7,749 nt of DNA from JAFAVZ01 sp036009105 (GTDB lineage: Bacteria > Acidobacteriota > Thermoanaerobaculia > Gp7-AA8): NCBI GenBank assembly GCA_036009105.1, contig DASYMJ010000140.1, forward strand, positions 1-7,749. Direction: 5' to 3'. The notes beneath the pieces are model-generated. The model was given only the letters and a program-made list of their open reading frames with translations. It did no database searches and had not been told where the DNA came from. The position numbers and the translations under genes were made by a program. This document shows positions 1-7,749 of this stretch, one piece after another; position 1 is the first letter of the stretch, and each line of letters begins with the position of its first letter.

Positions 1-2
1 GC

Positions 3-1358
3 CGCCAGGACGGCTTCGTGCGCGAAGTGGTCGGCCATCGCATCGTGGCCGTGTTCCGCGGCGACCGCAGCATCCTGCACGCCATCCGCGCGGCGCGAGC
101 CATCAACGAGGAGCTCGCGGCGCAGGGCGGCAGCCCGCCCATGACCATCGGCGTCGGCGTCGCCACCGGCGAGTTCGTCACCGGGTCGGTGGAGCTCCAC
201 GAGGAGAGCGGCCTGGCCATCGTCGGCAACGCGCCGCTGCTCGCGCTCCTCTTCGCCTGGCACGCGCCGAGCGGCTACGCCTACATCTCGTACGAGACCG
301 CGCAGGCCGCGGGGCCGGAGATCGAGCAGTCCGCCACGCGGGAGGAAGTGCGCCTCAAGTGGCTGCCCCAGCCGCTGCCGGTCGCCTCCATGCCGCTGGT
401 CAGCCTGACCACCGGCATGATGAAGGCGATGGGGGCCGACACCCACTCCATGGCCACCATCCGGATGGACGGCACGGTCGCCGGCCTGACCGCGCCCGCC
501 TCACCGGCGGCCGATCTCGCCGCCGGCCAGCTCTTCGCCAACCGCTACCGAATCGACCAGATCCTCGGCCGCGGCGGCATGGGCGTCGTCTACAAGGCCA
601 TCGACACGCAGCTCGACGAAACGGTCGCCATCAAGACCCTGCCGGGCGACGTGATGACCCGTTCGCCGGAGGACCTGGAGCGCTTCAAGCGCGAGATCCG
701 CCTGGCCCGCAAGATCACCCACCGCAACGTCCTGCGCACCTACGACTACGGCGAGGCGGACGGCGTGTACTTCATCAGCATGGAGTTCGTGCGCGGCTAC
801 ACCCTCTCCGAGCTGCTCAACGAGGCGGACGGGCGGCGGATGTCGCCGCGCGTGGCGCTGGGCGTCGGGCGCCAGATCTGCCGCGGCCTGGACGCCGCGC
901 ACGAGCAGGGGATCATCCACCGCGACATCAAGCCGCAGAACGTGCTGATCGACCACCGCGGCGAGGTCAAGCTGATGGACTTCGGCATCGCCCGGATGGC
1001 CGAGGCGCCGGAGGCGATGACCCAGGCCGGGTTGATCGTGGGGACGCCGCATTACATGAGTCCCGAGCAGGTGCAGGGGAAGGAGCTCGGCCCCCGCAGC
1101 GACGTCTACTCCATGGGCGTGCTGCTCTACGAGATGCTGGCCGGCGTGCGGCCCTTCGAGTCGTCCTCGCTGACCGGCGTGCTGACCGCGCACATCACGG
1201 AGAAGCCGCGCCCGCTGATCGAGCTGCGCTCGGACGTGGGCCGTGAGGTGAATGCGATCGTGATGCGCTGCCTGGAGAAGGATCCGAAGGCGCGCTACGC
1301 GAACGCCGGCGAAATGCTGCGCGATCTCGACGGGGTGCAGTTGGCTGCTGCCGCGTAG
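3..1358 (+). CDS. Ser/Thr protein kinase with N-terminal degenerate class III cyclase-like domain (5' partial)
   Basis: The reading frame is open to the left edge, so the N-terminus lies outside; the GTG at 18 is an internal valine, not a credible start. Numbering from that valine, residues 1 to about 100 resemble the C-terminal half of a class III nucleotide cyclase domain (AVF, then HAIRAARAIN, then IGVGVATGEFVTGSV, then a GN...ISYET stretch). Residues about 100-174 are a linker. Residues 175 to about 440 are a complete Hanks-type kinase: glycine loop GRGGMG (184-189), ATP lysine K206 in AIK, catalytic loop HRDIKPQN (301-308, base D303), DFG (321-323), SPE in place of APE (348-350) and DVYSMGVLLYEML. 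All key kinase residues are present, so it should phosphorylate Ser/Thr on protein substrates. The protein stops just after the kinase fold, with no membrane segment in view. The cyclase part has lost the usual catalytic residues and probably acts as a sensor or dimerisation module (inference). It converges on the rpoD cluster. Confidence 0.93.
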   Translation, partial: RQDGFVREVVGHRIVAVFRGDRSILHAIRAARAINEELAAQGGSPPMTIGVGVATGEFVTGSVELHEESGLAIVGNAPLLALLFAWHAPSGYAYISYETAQAAGPEIEQSATREEVRLKWLPQPLPVASMPLVSLTTGMMKAMGADTHSMATIRMDGTVAGLTAPASPAADLAAGQLFANRYRIDQILGRGGMGVVYKAIDTQLDETVAIKTLPGDVMTRSPEDLERFKREIRLARKITHRNVLRTYDYGEADGVYFISMEFVRGYTLSELLNEADGRRMSPRVALGVGRQICRGLDAAHEQGIIHRDIKPQNVLIDHRGEVKLMDFGIARMAEAPEAMTQAGLIVGTPHYMSPEQVQGKELGPRSDVYSMGVLLYEMLAGVRPFESSSLTGVLTAHITEKPRPLIELRSDVGREVNAIVMRCLEKDPKARYANAGEMLRDLDGVQLAAAA

Positions 1359-1359
1359 G

Positions 1360-1389
1360 AAAAATGTAGGGCCGGCTCTCCGCCGGCCC
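1360..1389 (-). terminator. Probable intrinsic terminator of the minus-strand cluster
   Basis: Read on the minus strand, the GC-only 8-bp hairpin 1389-1369 is followed by CTACA and then five T residues (1364-1360), close to a Rho-independent terminator. It lies 46 nt or more after the stop codon of the exported-protein gene, so it would end the mutS2-dnaG-rpoD transcript. The U-run is short and is separated from the stem by a few bases, so efficiency is uncertain. Confidence 0.55.
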
Positions 1390-1435
1390 CATTGATCCGT
1401 GATCGCTGGGCCGGCTGAGAGCCGGCCCTACATTT
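1362..1435. repeat. Mirrored paired-hairpin inverted repeat between converging genes
   Basis: Two 28-bp arms (1362-1389 and 1408-1435) are inverted copies with one mismatch, separated by an 18-bp spacer. Each arm is also a hairpin by itself: GGGCCGGC / GCCGGCCC stems of 8 bp with 5-nt loops (1369-1389 and 1408-1428). The outer flank of each arm is the sequence ATGTA or its complement. The element starts 4 nt after the kinase stop codon, and its last base is the final base of the stop codon of the minus-strand gene. The arrangement of two mirrored palindromic units resembles REP/BIME-type dispersed intergenic repeats, but only one pair is present here, so dispersal is not shown. Confidence 0.85.
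1408..1432 (+). terminator. Possible terminator of the kinase transcript
   Basis: On the plus strand the second 8-bp hairpin (1408-1428) is followed by TACATTT, a weak U-tract. It could end the kinase message before it runs into the opposing genes. Folding of the whole 74-nt element into one long stem is an alternative structure with the same likely effect. Confidence 0.4.
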
Positions 1436-2176
1436 CACTTCCACACCTCGTCCAGCAGCGGCGCCTTCGCATATGCGGCGGGCATCGCCAGCGCGTCGGC
1501 CTCGCCCGTGGCGTCCATCGTCAGCGACTTCAAGGTGACGAGCTGCACCTTCTTGAAGTTCGTGAAGTTCAGCTCCACCTGCACGGGCGTGCCGGGGATG
1601 AAGCGCGTCAGGGCGCCGGTGCCGGGGGAGATGTTGTAGACCACCTGGTCGACGATCGCCTTCAGCTGCGGGTTCTGGGGGACGGCGGTCGTGGTCCAGA
1701 CGTCGATCCAGGCGGTCTGGGTGTAGCGGGCCCGGTAGCGCATCACGTCCAGCCCGCCCACCTTGTCCTTGACCGGCGGCTCCACGTTGGCGATGGCCTC
1801 GAACGTCTTGCGGGTGTTCATCCCGCCGATCTTCGCCAGCAGGTTGCCGATCTCGCTGATCGGCACCTCGGTGTACATCTTCAGCGCCGGATTGAGGACA
1901 GTGATGCTGTCCGTGCCGGAGCGGGAGATGCCGTTGAGCCACGTCGTGTCGGCGCGGACGCCGGAGGGGTAGACGTGCAGATGCACCACGCCAAACCGGC
2001 TGAGGAAGGGGAACGGGGCGGCGGGGTTCGCCTCCAGTTCCAGGTGATACGGCTTGGCGGGAGCGGCGGGCTTCGCGGCCGGCGCCGGCGCAGGTTTCGC
2101 CGGCGTGGCCGCAAAGGAGGTCGCGGCGCAAAGAAGAAGGGCGGCCACTTGGGCCGCCCGAGAGAGTCGTGCAGTG

Positions 2177-2190
<14 letters not shown>
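1435..2190 (-). CDS. Exported protein of unknown function, DUF4412-like
   Basis: This gene encodes 251 residues. The N-terminus is a signal peptide: a basic n-region with four arginines in the first 11 residues, a hydrophobic core (about 13-23) and a likely signal peptidase I site after S-F-A at 25-27. A cysteine at 21 lies in LLLC, which does not fit a lipobox, so a lipoprotein is unlikely. Residues 29-47 are an Ala/Pro/Lys linker. The rest looks like a beta-rich periplasmic or outer-membrane-associated domain; the pattern of an extended strand, an S-I-T-V-L-N turn and then KMYTEVP (104-110) recalls DUF4412-type proteins, by eye only. No catalytic motif is visible. The ATG at 2190 lies 14 nt inside the 3' end of rpoD and has no obvious Shine-Dalgarno sequence, so translation is probably coupled to rpoD. 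A later start at V15 would remove the charged n-region and is less likely. Its biological role is unknown. Confidence 0.85.
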
Positions 2191-4012
<1,822 letters not shown>

Positions 4013-4021
4013 CTTTTAGCG

Positions 4022-4027
4022 CTCCTC
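4022..4027 (-). promoter_or_regulatory. Shine-Dalgarno site of rpoD
   Basis: GAGGAG on the minus strand, 9 nt before the rpoD ATG at 4012. It is the only strong ribosome-binding site visible ahead of the minus-strand genes that start inside this window and it fixes the rpoD start. Confidence 0.75.
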
Positions 4028-4123
4028 ATGGGCAGCGGGTGGGTCGCCCCCCGGGGGTTACGGATCCAAACGGTCGAGGGTTCGAAGCCTCGGCGCGGTC
4101 GTCAAAAGCCATCGAAAATAACC

Positions 4124-4148
4124 AGACTTGACAAGCGCGCCCAAGTCT
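4124..4148 (-). terminator. Hairpin after dnaG, possible attenuating terminator
   Basis: A perfect 7-bp inverted repeat, AGACTTG / CAAGTCT, with an 11-nt loop lies about 40 nt past the dnaG stop. On the minus strand it is followed by GGTTATTTTCG, a weak T-rich stretch. It may reduce read-through from dnaG to rpoD or protect the 3' end of the upstream message. The stem is short and only moderately GC-rich, so a strong terminator is not claimed. Confidence 0.35.
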
Positions 4149-4187
4149 CGTTCCGAGGACACTCGCGTAATGAATAGGTGACGATAA

Positions 4188-5930
4188 TTATTTCAGCGTG
4201 CTCAAGATACGTGACAGCTCCATCTTCTCGGTCACGAGCAGATCCACCCGGCGTAGATCACCCGCTTTTTCAGCCTCCACGATGTCTCTCTGAATCTGCA
4301 GCTTGCGGCGATCGACATAACTTCTCTCCATGGGTCGGAGGTTTTCGTCGATGCGGTCGAGGCTTCGATCGTCGATATCGTCGCTGAGGGCCAGCTCTGA
4401 GAGGAGTCTGAGCTCATCCTCGCCCCTAAGATGGGTCTTGATCTGCTCGAAATCAATGGGTTGGCCGGACAGAAGGTCGCTTTTTATGATAGAAAAGATC
4501 GTTTTGCACCCCGCGTCCTCGAAAAGTTCCTCCTGAAGACGCTCCACCACCTCCCGTCCCAGCCGCCCCTGCATCGCCGCAATCAGCACGAACTTCTCCG
4601 CCGTGGCATTCGGCGCCATGCGCTGCCGCTCCGGCATCGCCGTCTGCGCTTTCCCCTTCACCCGGGACCACACGGTGGAGAACTCCAGGCGGAAGGCATC
4701 GGCGATCCGCTGCGCCGCATCGTTGCGCATCACCGGGTCCGGCACCGCGCTGAGGAGCGGCACGAACGCCTCGACCCGCTCCGACTTTTCCCGGCCGCTC
4801 AGCGCCCCCGCGTCCGTGGCCCATTCAGAGAGGGCGAAGGTGAAGACGTCCGTCGCGTTCGAGAGCAGTTCCAGGAACCGGTCGACGCCGTGCTTCTGCA
4901 CCAGCGTGTCCGGGTCCTTCTCCCCCTGCAGATCGAGCACCTGCACGTCCAGCCCGGCCGCGAGCAAGACCTGCGCCGCACGCAGCGCCGCGTTGCGCCC
5001 CGCGTTGTCGCCGTCGTAGCAGATGACGATCTTCCGCGTGAAGCGCCGGATCAGCGAAGCCTGACCGGCGGTGAGCGAGGTGCCCATCGACGCCACCACG
5101 CCCGGCACGCCGGCATGATCGATGGCGATCGCATCGAAGTAGCCCTCCACCAGGATGGCCCGGTCGACCCGCCGCATCGCATCCTTCGACCGATGCAGGT
5201 TGTAGAGGAGGCGCGACTTGTTGAAGACGTCCGATTCCGGCGAGTTGAGGTACTTCGGCTCGCTGCCGTCCAGTGACCGCCCGCCGAAGCCGACCAGGTT
5301 CCCCGTCTCGGAGTGGATGGGGATGATGAGCCGGTTGCGGAAGCGGTCGTAATAGCCGCTCTTCTCCTTGCGCGGGGTCACCAGGCCGGCCGCCTCCAGC
5401 TTCTTCTCTCCGTGCTTCTGGGTCAGCCGCCGCAGGATGTAGTCCCACGAGTCGGGCGCATAGCCGAAGCCGTATTTGTCGATGATCGCCTGCGGCACGC
5501 CGCGCTCGCGCAGGTAGTGCTTTGCCGGGTTGTCGTCGTGCCAGCCGAGGGCCTGATGGAAGGCTTCCGAGGCGTCGTCGAGCGCTTCCAGGAGATCGTC
5601 CTTGTCGTTCTCCCGGCGCGTCTTCTGGCGCCGGGGCAGCTCGATCCCCACCCGGGAAGCCACATGCTCCACCGCCTCGGGAAAGGTGAAGCGCTCCGTC
5701 AGCGCCAGGAACTTGAAGACGTCCCCGCCGGTGCCGCAGCCGAAGCAGTAGAAGAGCCCTTTCGCCCGGTCGACGTGGAAGGAGGGCGACTTCTCGCGGT
5801 GAAACGGGCAGAGACCCTTGAACGACTTGCCGGCGATCTTGAGCGGCGTCACCTGCGACACGAAGTCGACGATGTCCGCCGCCTCGCGCACGCGGGAGAT
5901 GATGACGTCGTCGAGGTCAATTAAGGCCAT
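4188..5930 (-). CDS. dnaG: DNA primase
   Basis: DnaG makes RNA primers at the replication fork and is recruited by the DnaB helicase. The 580-residue protein is near the normal family length. The N-terminal zinc-binding domain has C41, H44, C62 and C65 in CPFH and CFGC. The catalytic core includes the RNA-polymerase subdomain with YYDRFRNRLIIPI (193-205) and GFGGRSL. The TOPRIM fold has E262 in VEGYFD, D306 and D308 in YDGDNAGRNA and the later acidic pair D339/D341 in GEKDPD, all metal-binding positions intact. The C-terminal part from about 440 is helical and ends in a charged two-helix segment typical of the helicase-binding domain. The ATG at 5930 is the first start after an in-frame stop at 5991-5993; no Shine-Dalgarno sequence precedes it and a perfect palindrome begins 8 nt upstream. 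It lies 89 bp downstream of mutS2 and 175 bp upstream of rpoD. Confidence 0.97.
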   Translation of the reverse strand: MALIDLDDVIISRVREAADIVDFVSQVTPLKIAGKSFKGLCPFHREKSPSFHVDRAKGLFYCFGCGTGGDVFKFLALTERFTFPEAVEHVASRVGIELPRRQKTRRENDKDDLLEALDDASEAFHQALGWHDDNPAKHYLRERGVPQAIIDKYGFGYAPDSWDYILRRLTQKHGEKKLEAAGLVTPRKEKSGYYDRFRNRLIIPIHSETGNLVGFGGRSLDGSEPKYLNSPESDVFNKSRLLYNLHRSKDAMRRVDRAILVEGYFDAIAIDHAGVPGVVASMGTSLTAGQASLIRRFTRKIVICYDGDNAGRNAALRAAQVLLAAGLDVQVLDLQGEKDPDTLVQKHGVDRFLELLSNATDVFTFALSEWATDAGALSGREKSERVEAFVPLLSAVPDPVMRNDAAQRIADAFRLEFSTVWSRVKGKAQTAMPERQRMAPNATAEKFVLIAAMQGRLGREVVERLQEELFEDAGCKTIFSIIKSDLLSGQPIDFEQIKTHLRGEDELRLLSELALSDDIDDRSLDRIDENLRPMERSYVDRRKLQIQRDIVEAEKAGDLRRVDLLVTEKMELSRILSTLK

Positions 5931-5937
5931 AGGGGCA

Positions 5938-6019
5938 AACGATGAACGATGAAGGATGAACGATGAACGGGCAAGTGAACCGGCTTTTGTTCATCGTTCA
6001 TCCTTCATCGTTCATCGTT
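5938..6019. repeat. Perfect 31-bp inverted repeat made of heptamer units
   Basis: Arms 5938-5968 and 5989-6019 are exact reverse complements over 31 bp, around a 20-nt loop. Each arm is itself a short tandem array of GATGAAC, with one unit changed to GATGAAG at the same place in both arms. The element fills the mutS2-dnaG gap: the right arm touches the mutS2 stop codon and the left arm ends 8 nt before the dnaG start. In RNA it would form a very stable 31-bp stem. It lacks a T-run on the minus strand, so it looks more like an mRNA processing or stability element, or a dispersed repeat, than a classic terminator. Confidence 0.9.
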
Positions 6020-7749
6020 CTACGAGAGCGTAGCGATCGTCGCTCCATCTCCCCCCTCATTCTCGTCCCCCGGCCGCCACGATGCCACCGCGGGGTGCTT
6101 GCGCAGGTGCTCGCGCAGCGCCTTGCGCAGCGCGCCGGTGCCGAAGCCGTGGATGATGCGCACGGCCTGCTTGCCTTCCAGCAGCGCGCGGTCGAGGAAC
6201 TTATCCGAGGCTTCCAGGGCGTCGTCCACCCGCTGGCCGATGAGGTTGAGCTCCGCGGAGACGGGGGTGATGTCGGGGACGGAGGTCTTCGACTTTTTCG
6301 ACGGGCTGAAGCCCGGCGTACCTTGTTTTGGGGTGGCGAGGGGCACCAGATCCTTGGTCTCCACCGTCATGCGGCGGCCGTTCACGTTGAGGACCGCTTT
6401 GGCGCCGTCGAGGGAGACGATCTCGCCCTTGATCTTGAACTTGCGGTGCTCGGCGCGCTCGCCGACGTGCACCGCGCGCTCTTCCGCCGGCAGGAACTCC
6501 ATGGCCCGCTCCACCGGCTTGGTCAACGTGCGGACGATCTCGTCCGCCTTCACCGTCGCGCGCGCGTTGCGGTCGAGATCGCGCAGGGCTTTCAGCTCCG
6601 CGGCGAGCTGGCGCGCGACGTCGTCGCGCAAGCGCTCCAATTCGTCGCGGAACGAGGTGCCGATGCGCGCCCGCTCCTGCTCCAGCTTCACTTCCTTCTC
6701 CGCGACGGATCGCCGCTCCGCCTCCAGCTCGCTCCGCAAACGGACCGCCTCATCCTGCTGGGCCAGCACCTCGGACATCCGCTGCTGCAGCGTGGCGAGC
6801 AGCGTGTCGGTCTCTCCGTAGCGGTCGCCCAAGCGCTCCCGGGCGGCGGCGATGACCGGCGCGGGGAGGCCGATCATCTGTGCCACGTCGATGGCGCGGC
6901 TGCGGCCGGGGATGCCGGTGATCATCCGATAGGTCGGCTGCCCCGTCGCGGAGTCGAACTCCATCGAGGCGTTCACGATCCGCTTGTCGTTCACGGCGAA
7001 GCTCTTCAGCGCCGAGAGGTGCGTGGTGGCGATGAGCAGCGTGCCGACCTCCAGCAGATGCTCGATCACCGCCGCGGCGAGGGCGGCCCCTTCCTCCGGA
7101 TCGGTGCCCGACCCGAGCTCGTCGAGGAGCACGAGCGAGCGGTTCGTCACGCGCTCCAGCACGCGCTTGAGGCGCACCAGGTAAGCGGAGAACGTGGAGA
7201 GGTGTTCCATCACGCTCTGGTCGTCGCCGATCAGCACATGGATGGCATCGACGACCGGCAGCATGGTTCCTTCCGCGGCCGGCACCGGCAATCCGGCCAT
7301 GCCGAGGGCGACCAGGAGGCCCGTGGTTTTCAGGGCGACGGTCTTGCCGCCGGCATTCGGACCGCTGACCACCAGCGCGCAGCTCTCCCGGTCGAGGTTG
7401 ATGGTGACGGGGATGACGCTGCGGCCGGAGGGCTGCTCGCCGAACGCTTCCTGGCGCACGGCTTCGAGGCGCTCGTCGAGGAGCGGGTGGCGGCCTTCCA
7501 GCAGGCGCAGCTCGCGCTCCTTGGAGAAGGTGGGGCGGCACCCGCCGACCGCGTCGTGGAAGAGGGCGGCGGCCTGCAGCGCGTCGAGCTCCGCCGCGAC
7601 GCCGACCGCATCGATGATGTCTTTCGCTTCGTCGAACAGCATCTGGGAGACGAAGCGGGTGATGCGGATGATCTCCTCGCGCTCCTGGATGAGCAGGTCG
7701 GCCAGATCGTTGTTCAGCTCCACGGCCTGCATCGGCTCGATGAAGAACG
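6020..7749 (-). CDS. mutS2: Endonuclease MutS2 (3' part; N-terminus beyond right edge)
   Basis: The frame continues past the right edge with FFIEP before the methionine at 7732, matching the conserved FIEP...VELNN segment of MutS2, so that methionine is internal and roughly 200 or more N-terminal residues are missing. MutS2 is a MutS-family ATPase tied to suppression of recombination and, in some bacteria, to splitting collided ribosomes. Numbering from M7732: Walker A GPNAGGKT (124-131), Walker B VLLDE (201-205) followed by the GSGTDPEEG signature, H-loop TTH (236-238), GIPGRSRAIDVA (273-284), a charged coiled coil (about 312-390), a KOW-like beta segment (about 421-465) and a C-terminal Smr domain (about 494-551) with HGFGTG (528-533). 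The usual Smr LDLRG motif reads LNLIG (495-499), which may alter nuclease activity. The ATPase looks intact. It is the first visible gene of the minus-strand cluster, with dnaG next. Confidence 0.95.
   Translation of the reverse strand, partial: FFIEPMQAVELNNDLADLLIQEREEIIRITRFVSQMLFDEAKDIIDAVGVAAELDALQAAALFHDAVGGCRPTFSKERELRLLEGRHPLLDERLEAVRQEAFGEQPSGRSVIPVTINLDRESCALVVSGPNAGGKTVALKTTGLLVALGMAGLPVPAAEGTMLPVVDAIHVLIGDDQSVMEHLSTFSAYLVRLKRVLERVTNRSLVLLDELGSGTDPEEGAALAAAVIEHLLEVGTLLIATTHLSALKSFAVNDKRIVNASMEFDSATGQPTYRMITGIPGRSRAIDVAQMIGLPAPVIAAARERLGDRYGETDTLLATLQQRMSEVLAQQDEAVRLRSELEAERRSVAEKEVKLEQERARIGTSFRDELERLRDDVARQLAAELKALRDLDRNARATVKADEIVRTLTKPVERAMEFLPAEERAVHVGERAEHRKFKIKGEIVSLDGAKAVLNVNGRRMTVETKDLVPLATPKQGTPGFSPSKKSKTSVPDITPVSAELNLIGQRVDDALEASDKFLDRALLEGKQAVRIIHGFGTGALRKALREHLRKHPAVASWRPGDENEGGDGATIATLS

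Larger units (their letters stand above)
4013..4187 (-). other. dnaG-rpoD intergenic region, probable rpoD leader
   Basis: This 175-bp gap is long for genes in one operon and probably holds transcription or mRNA-level control of rpoD. On the minus strand there are weak promoter-like elements: TTGTCA (4134-4129), or TTGGGC followed about 18 bp later by TATTTT. Neither has a convincing pair of boxes, so no promoter is called. A small hairpin at 4075-4092 (CGAGG stem, 8-nt loop) and a block of six C then five G (4047-4057) could structure the leader RNA. I see no tRNA and no recognisable riboswitch. Confidence 0.5.

Noticed and set aside
18..20. GTG as the start of the kinase gene
   Set aside because: The frame is open to the left edge and cyclase-like residues already precede it, so the gene begins outside the window.
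2116..2136. Lipoprotein signal in the exported protein
   Set aside because: The cysteine at residue 21 is preceded by Leu-Leu-Leu rather than a small residue at -1, so the lipobox rule is not met.
4072..4094. T-arm-like hairpin containing GTTCGAAG, possible tRNA
   Set aside because: No matching acceptor stem, anticodon arm or D arm can be found around it on either strand.
4128..4133. Perfect TTGACA on the plus strand, possible promoter antisense to dnaG-rpoD orientation
   Set aside because: No -10 box lies 16-18 bp downstream (TTCCGA at the expected place), and the site is part of the hairpin stem.
5938..6019. CRISPR-like repeat array
   Set aside because: The 7-bp units are contiguous without spacers and arranged as one palindrome; no cas gene is near.

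Overview
The window is a GC-rich bacterial chromosome fragment. It has four complete or partial genes on the minus strand and one partial gene on the plus strand that runs toward them. The minus-strand genes form a housekeeping information-processing cluster, read from the right edge leftward: mutS2 (3' part, entering from beyond the right edge), then dnaG (primase), then rpoD (primary sigma factor), then a small exported protein of unknown function. The left end holds the 3' part of a plus-strand gene whose product joins a degenerate nucleotide-cyclase-like domain to a eukaryotic-type Ser/Thr kinase. The host cannot be named from the sequence. The dnaG-rpoD order with mutS2 upstream in place of rpsU, the Hanks-type kinase, the GC-rich mirrored intergenic repeat and the E. 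coli-like RpoD with a shortened non-conserved region would fit Acidobacteriota or a similar Gram-negative phylum. That placement is inference.

Layout: 3-1358 (+) pseudocyclase-kinase; 1362-1435 a paired-hairpin inverted repeat between the two converging genes, likely a bidirectional terminator; 1435-2190 (-) exported DUF4412-like protein, overlapping the end of rpoD by 14 nt; 2177-4012 (-) rpoD; 4013-4187 a 175-bp leader/intergenic region with one hairpin and a good ribosome-binding site for rpoD; 4188-5930 (-) dnaG; 5938-6019 a perfect 31-bp inverted repeat built from a heptamer, filling almost the whole gap between dnaG and mutS2; 6020-7749 (-) mutS2, missing its N-terminal part.

The minus-strand genes cover replication initiation (primase), genome maintenance or ribosome rescue (MutS2) and global transcription (sigma-70), as in the classical macromolecular-synthesis operon. 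They are probably co-transcribed at least in part. The two non-coding inverted repeats are well placed to set transcript ends or tune the ratio of the products.

I see no mobile element, CRISPR array, tRNA or rRNA, and no clearly new multi-gene system. The most unusual signals are the heptamer palindrome before dnaG, the inactive-looking cyclase domain on the kinase, and the overlap of a secreted-protein gene with rpoD.
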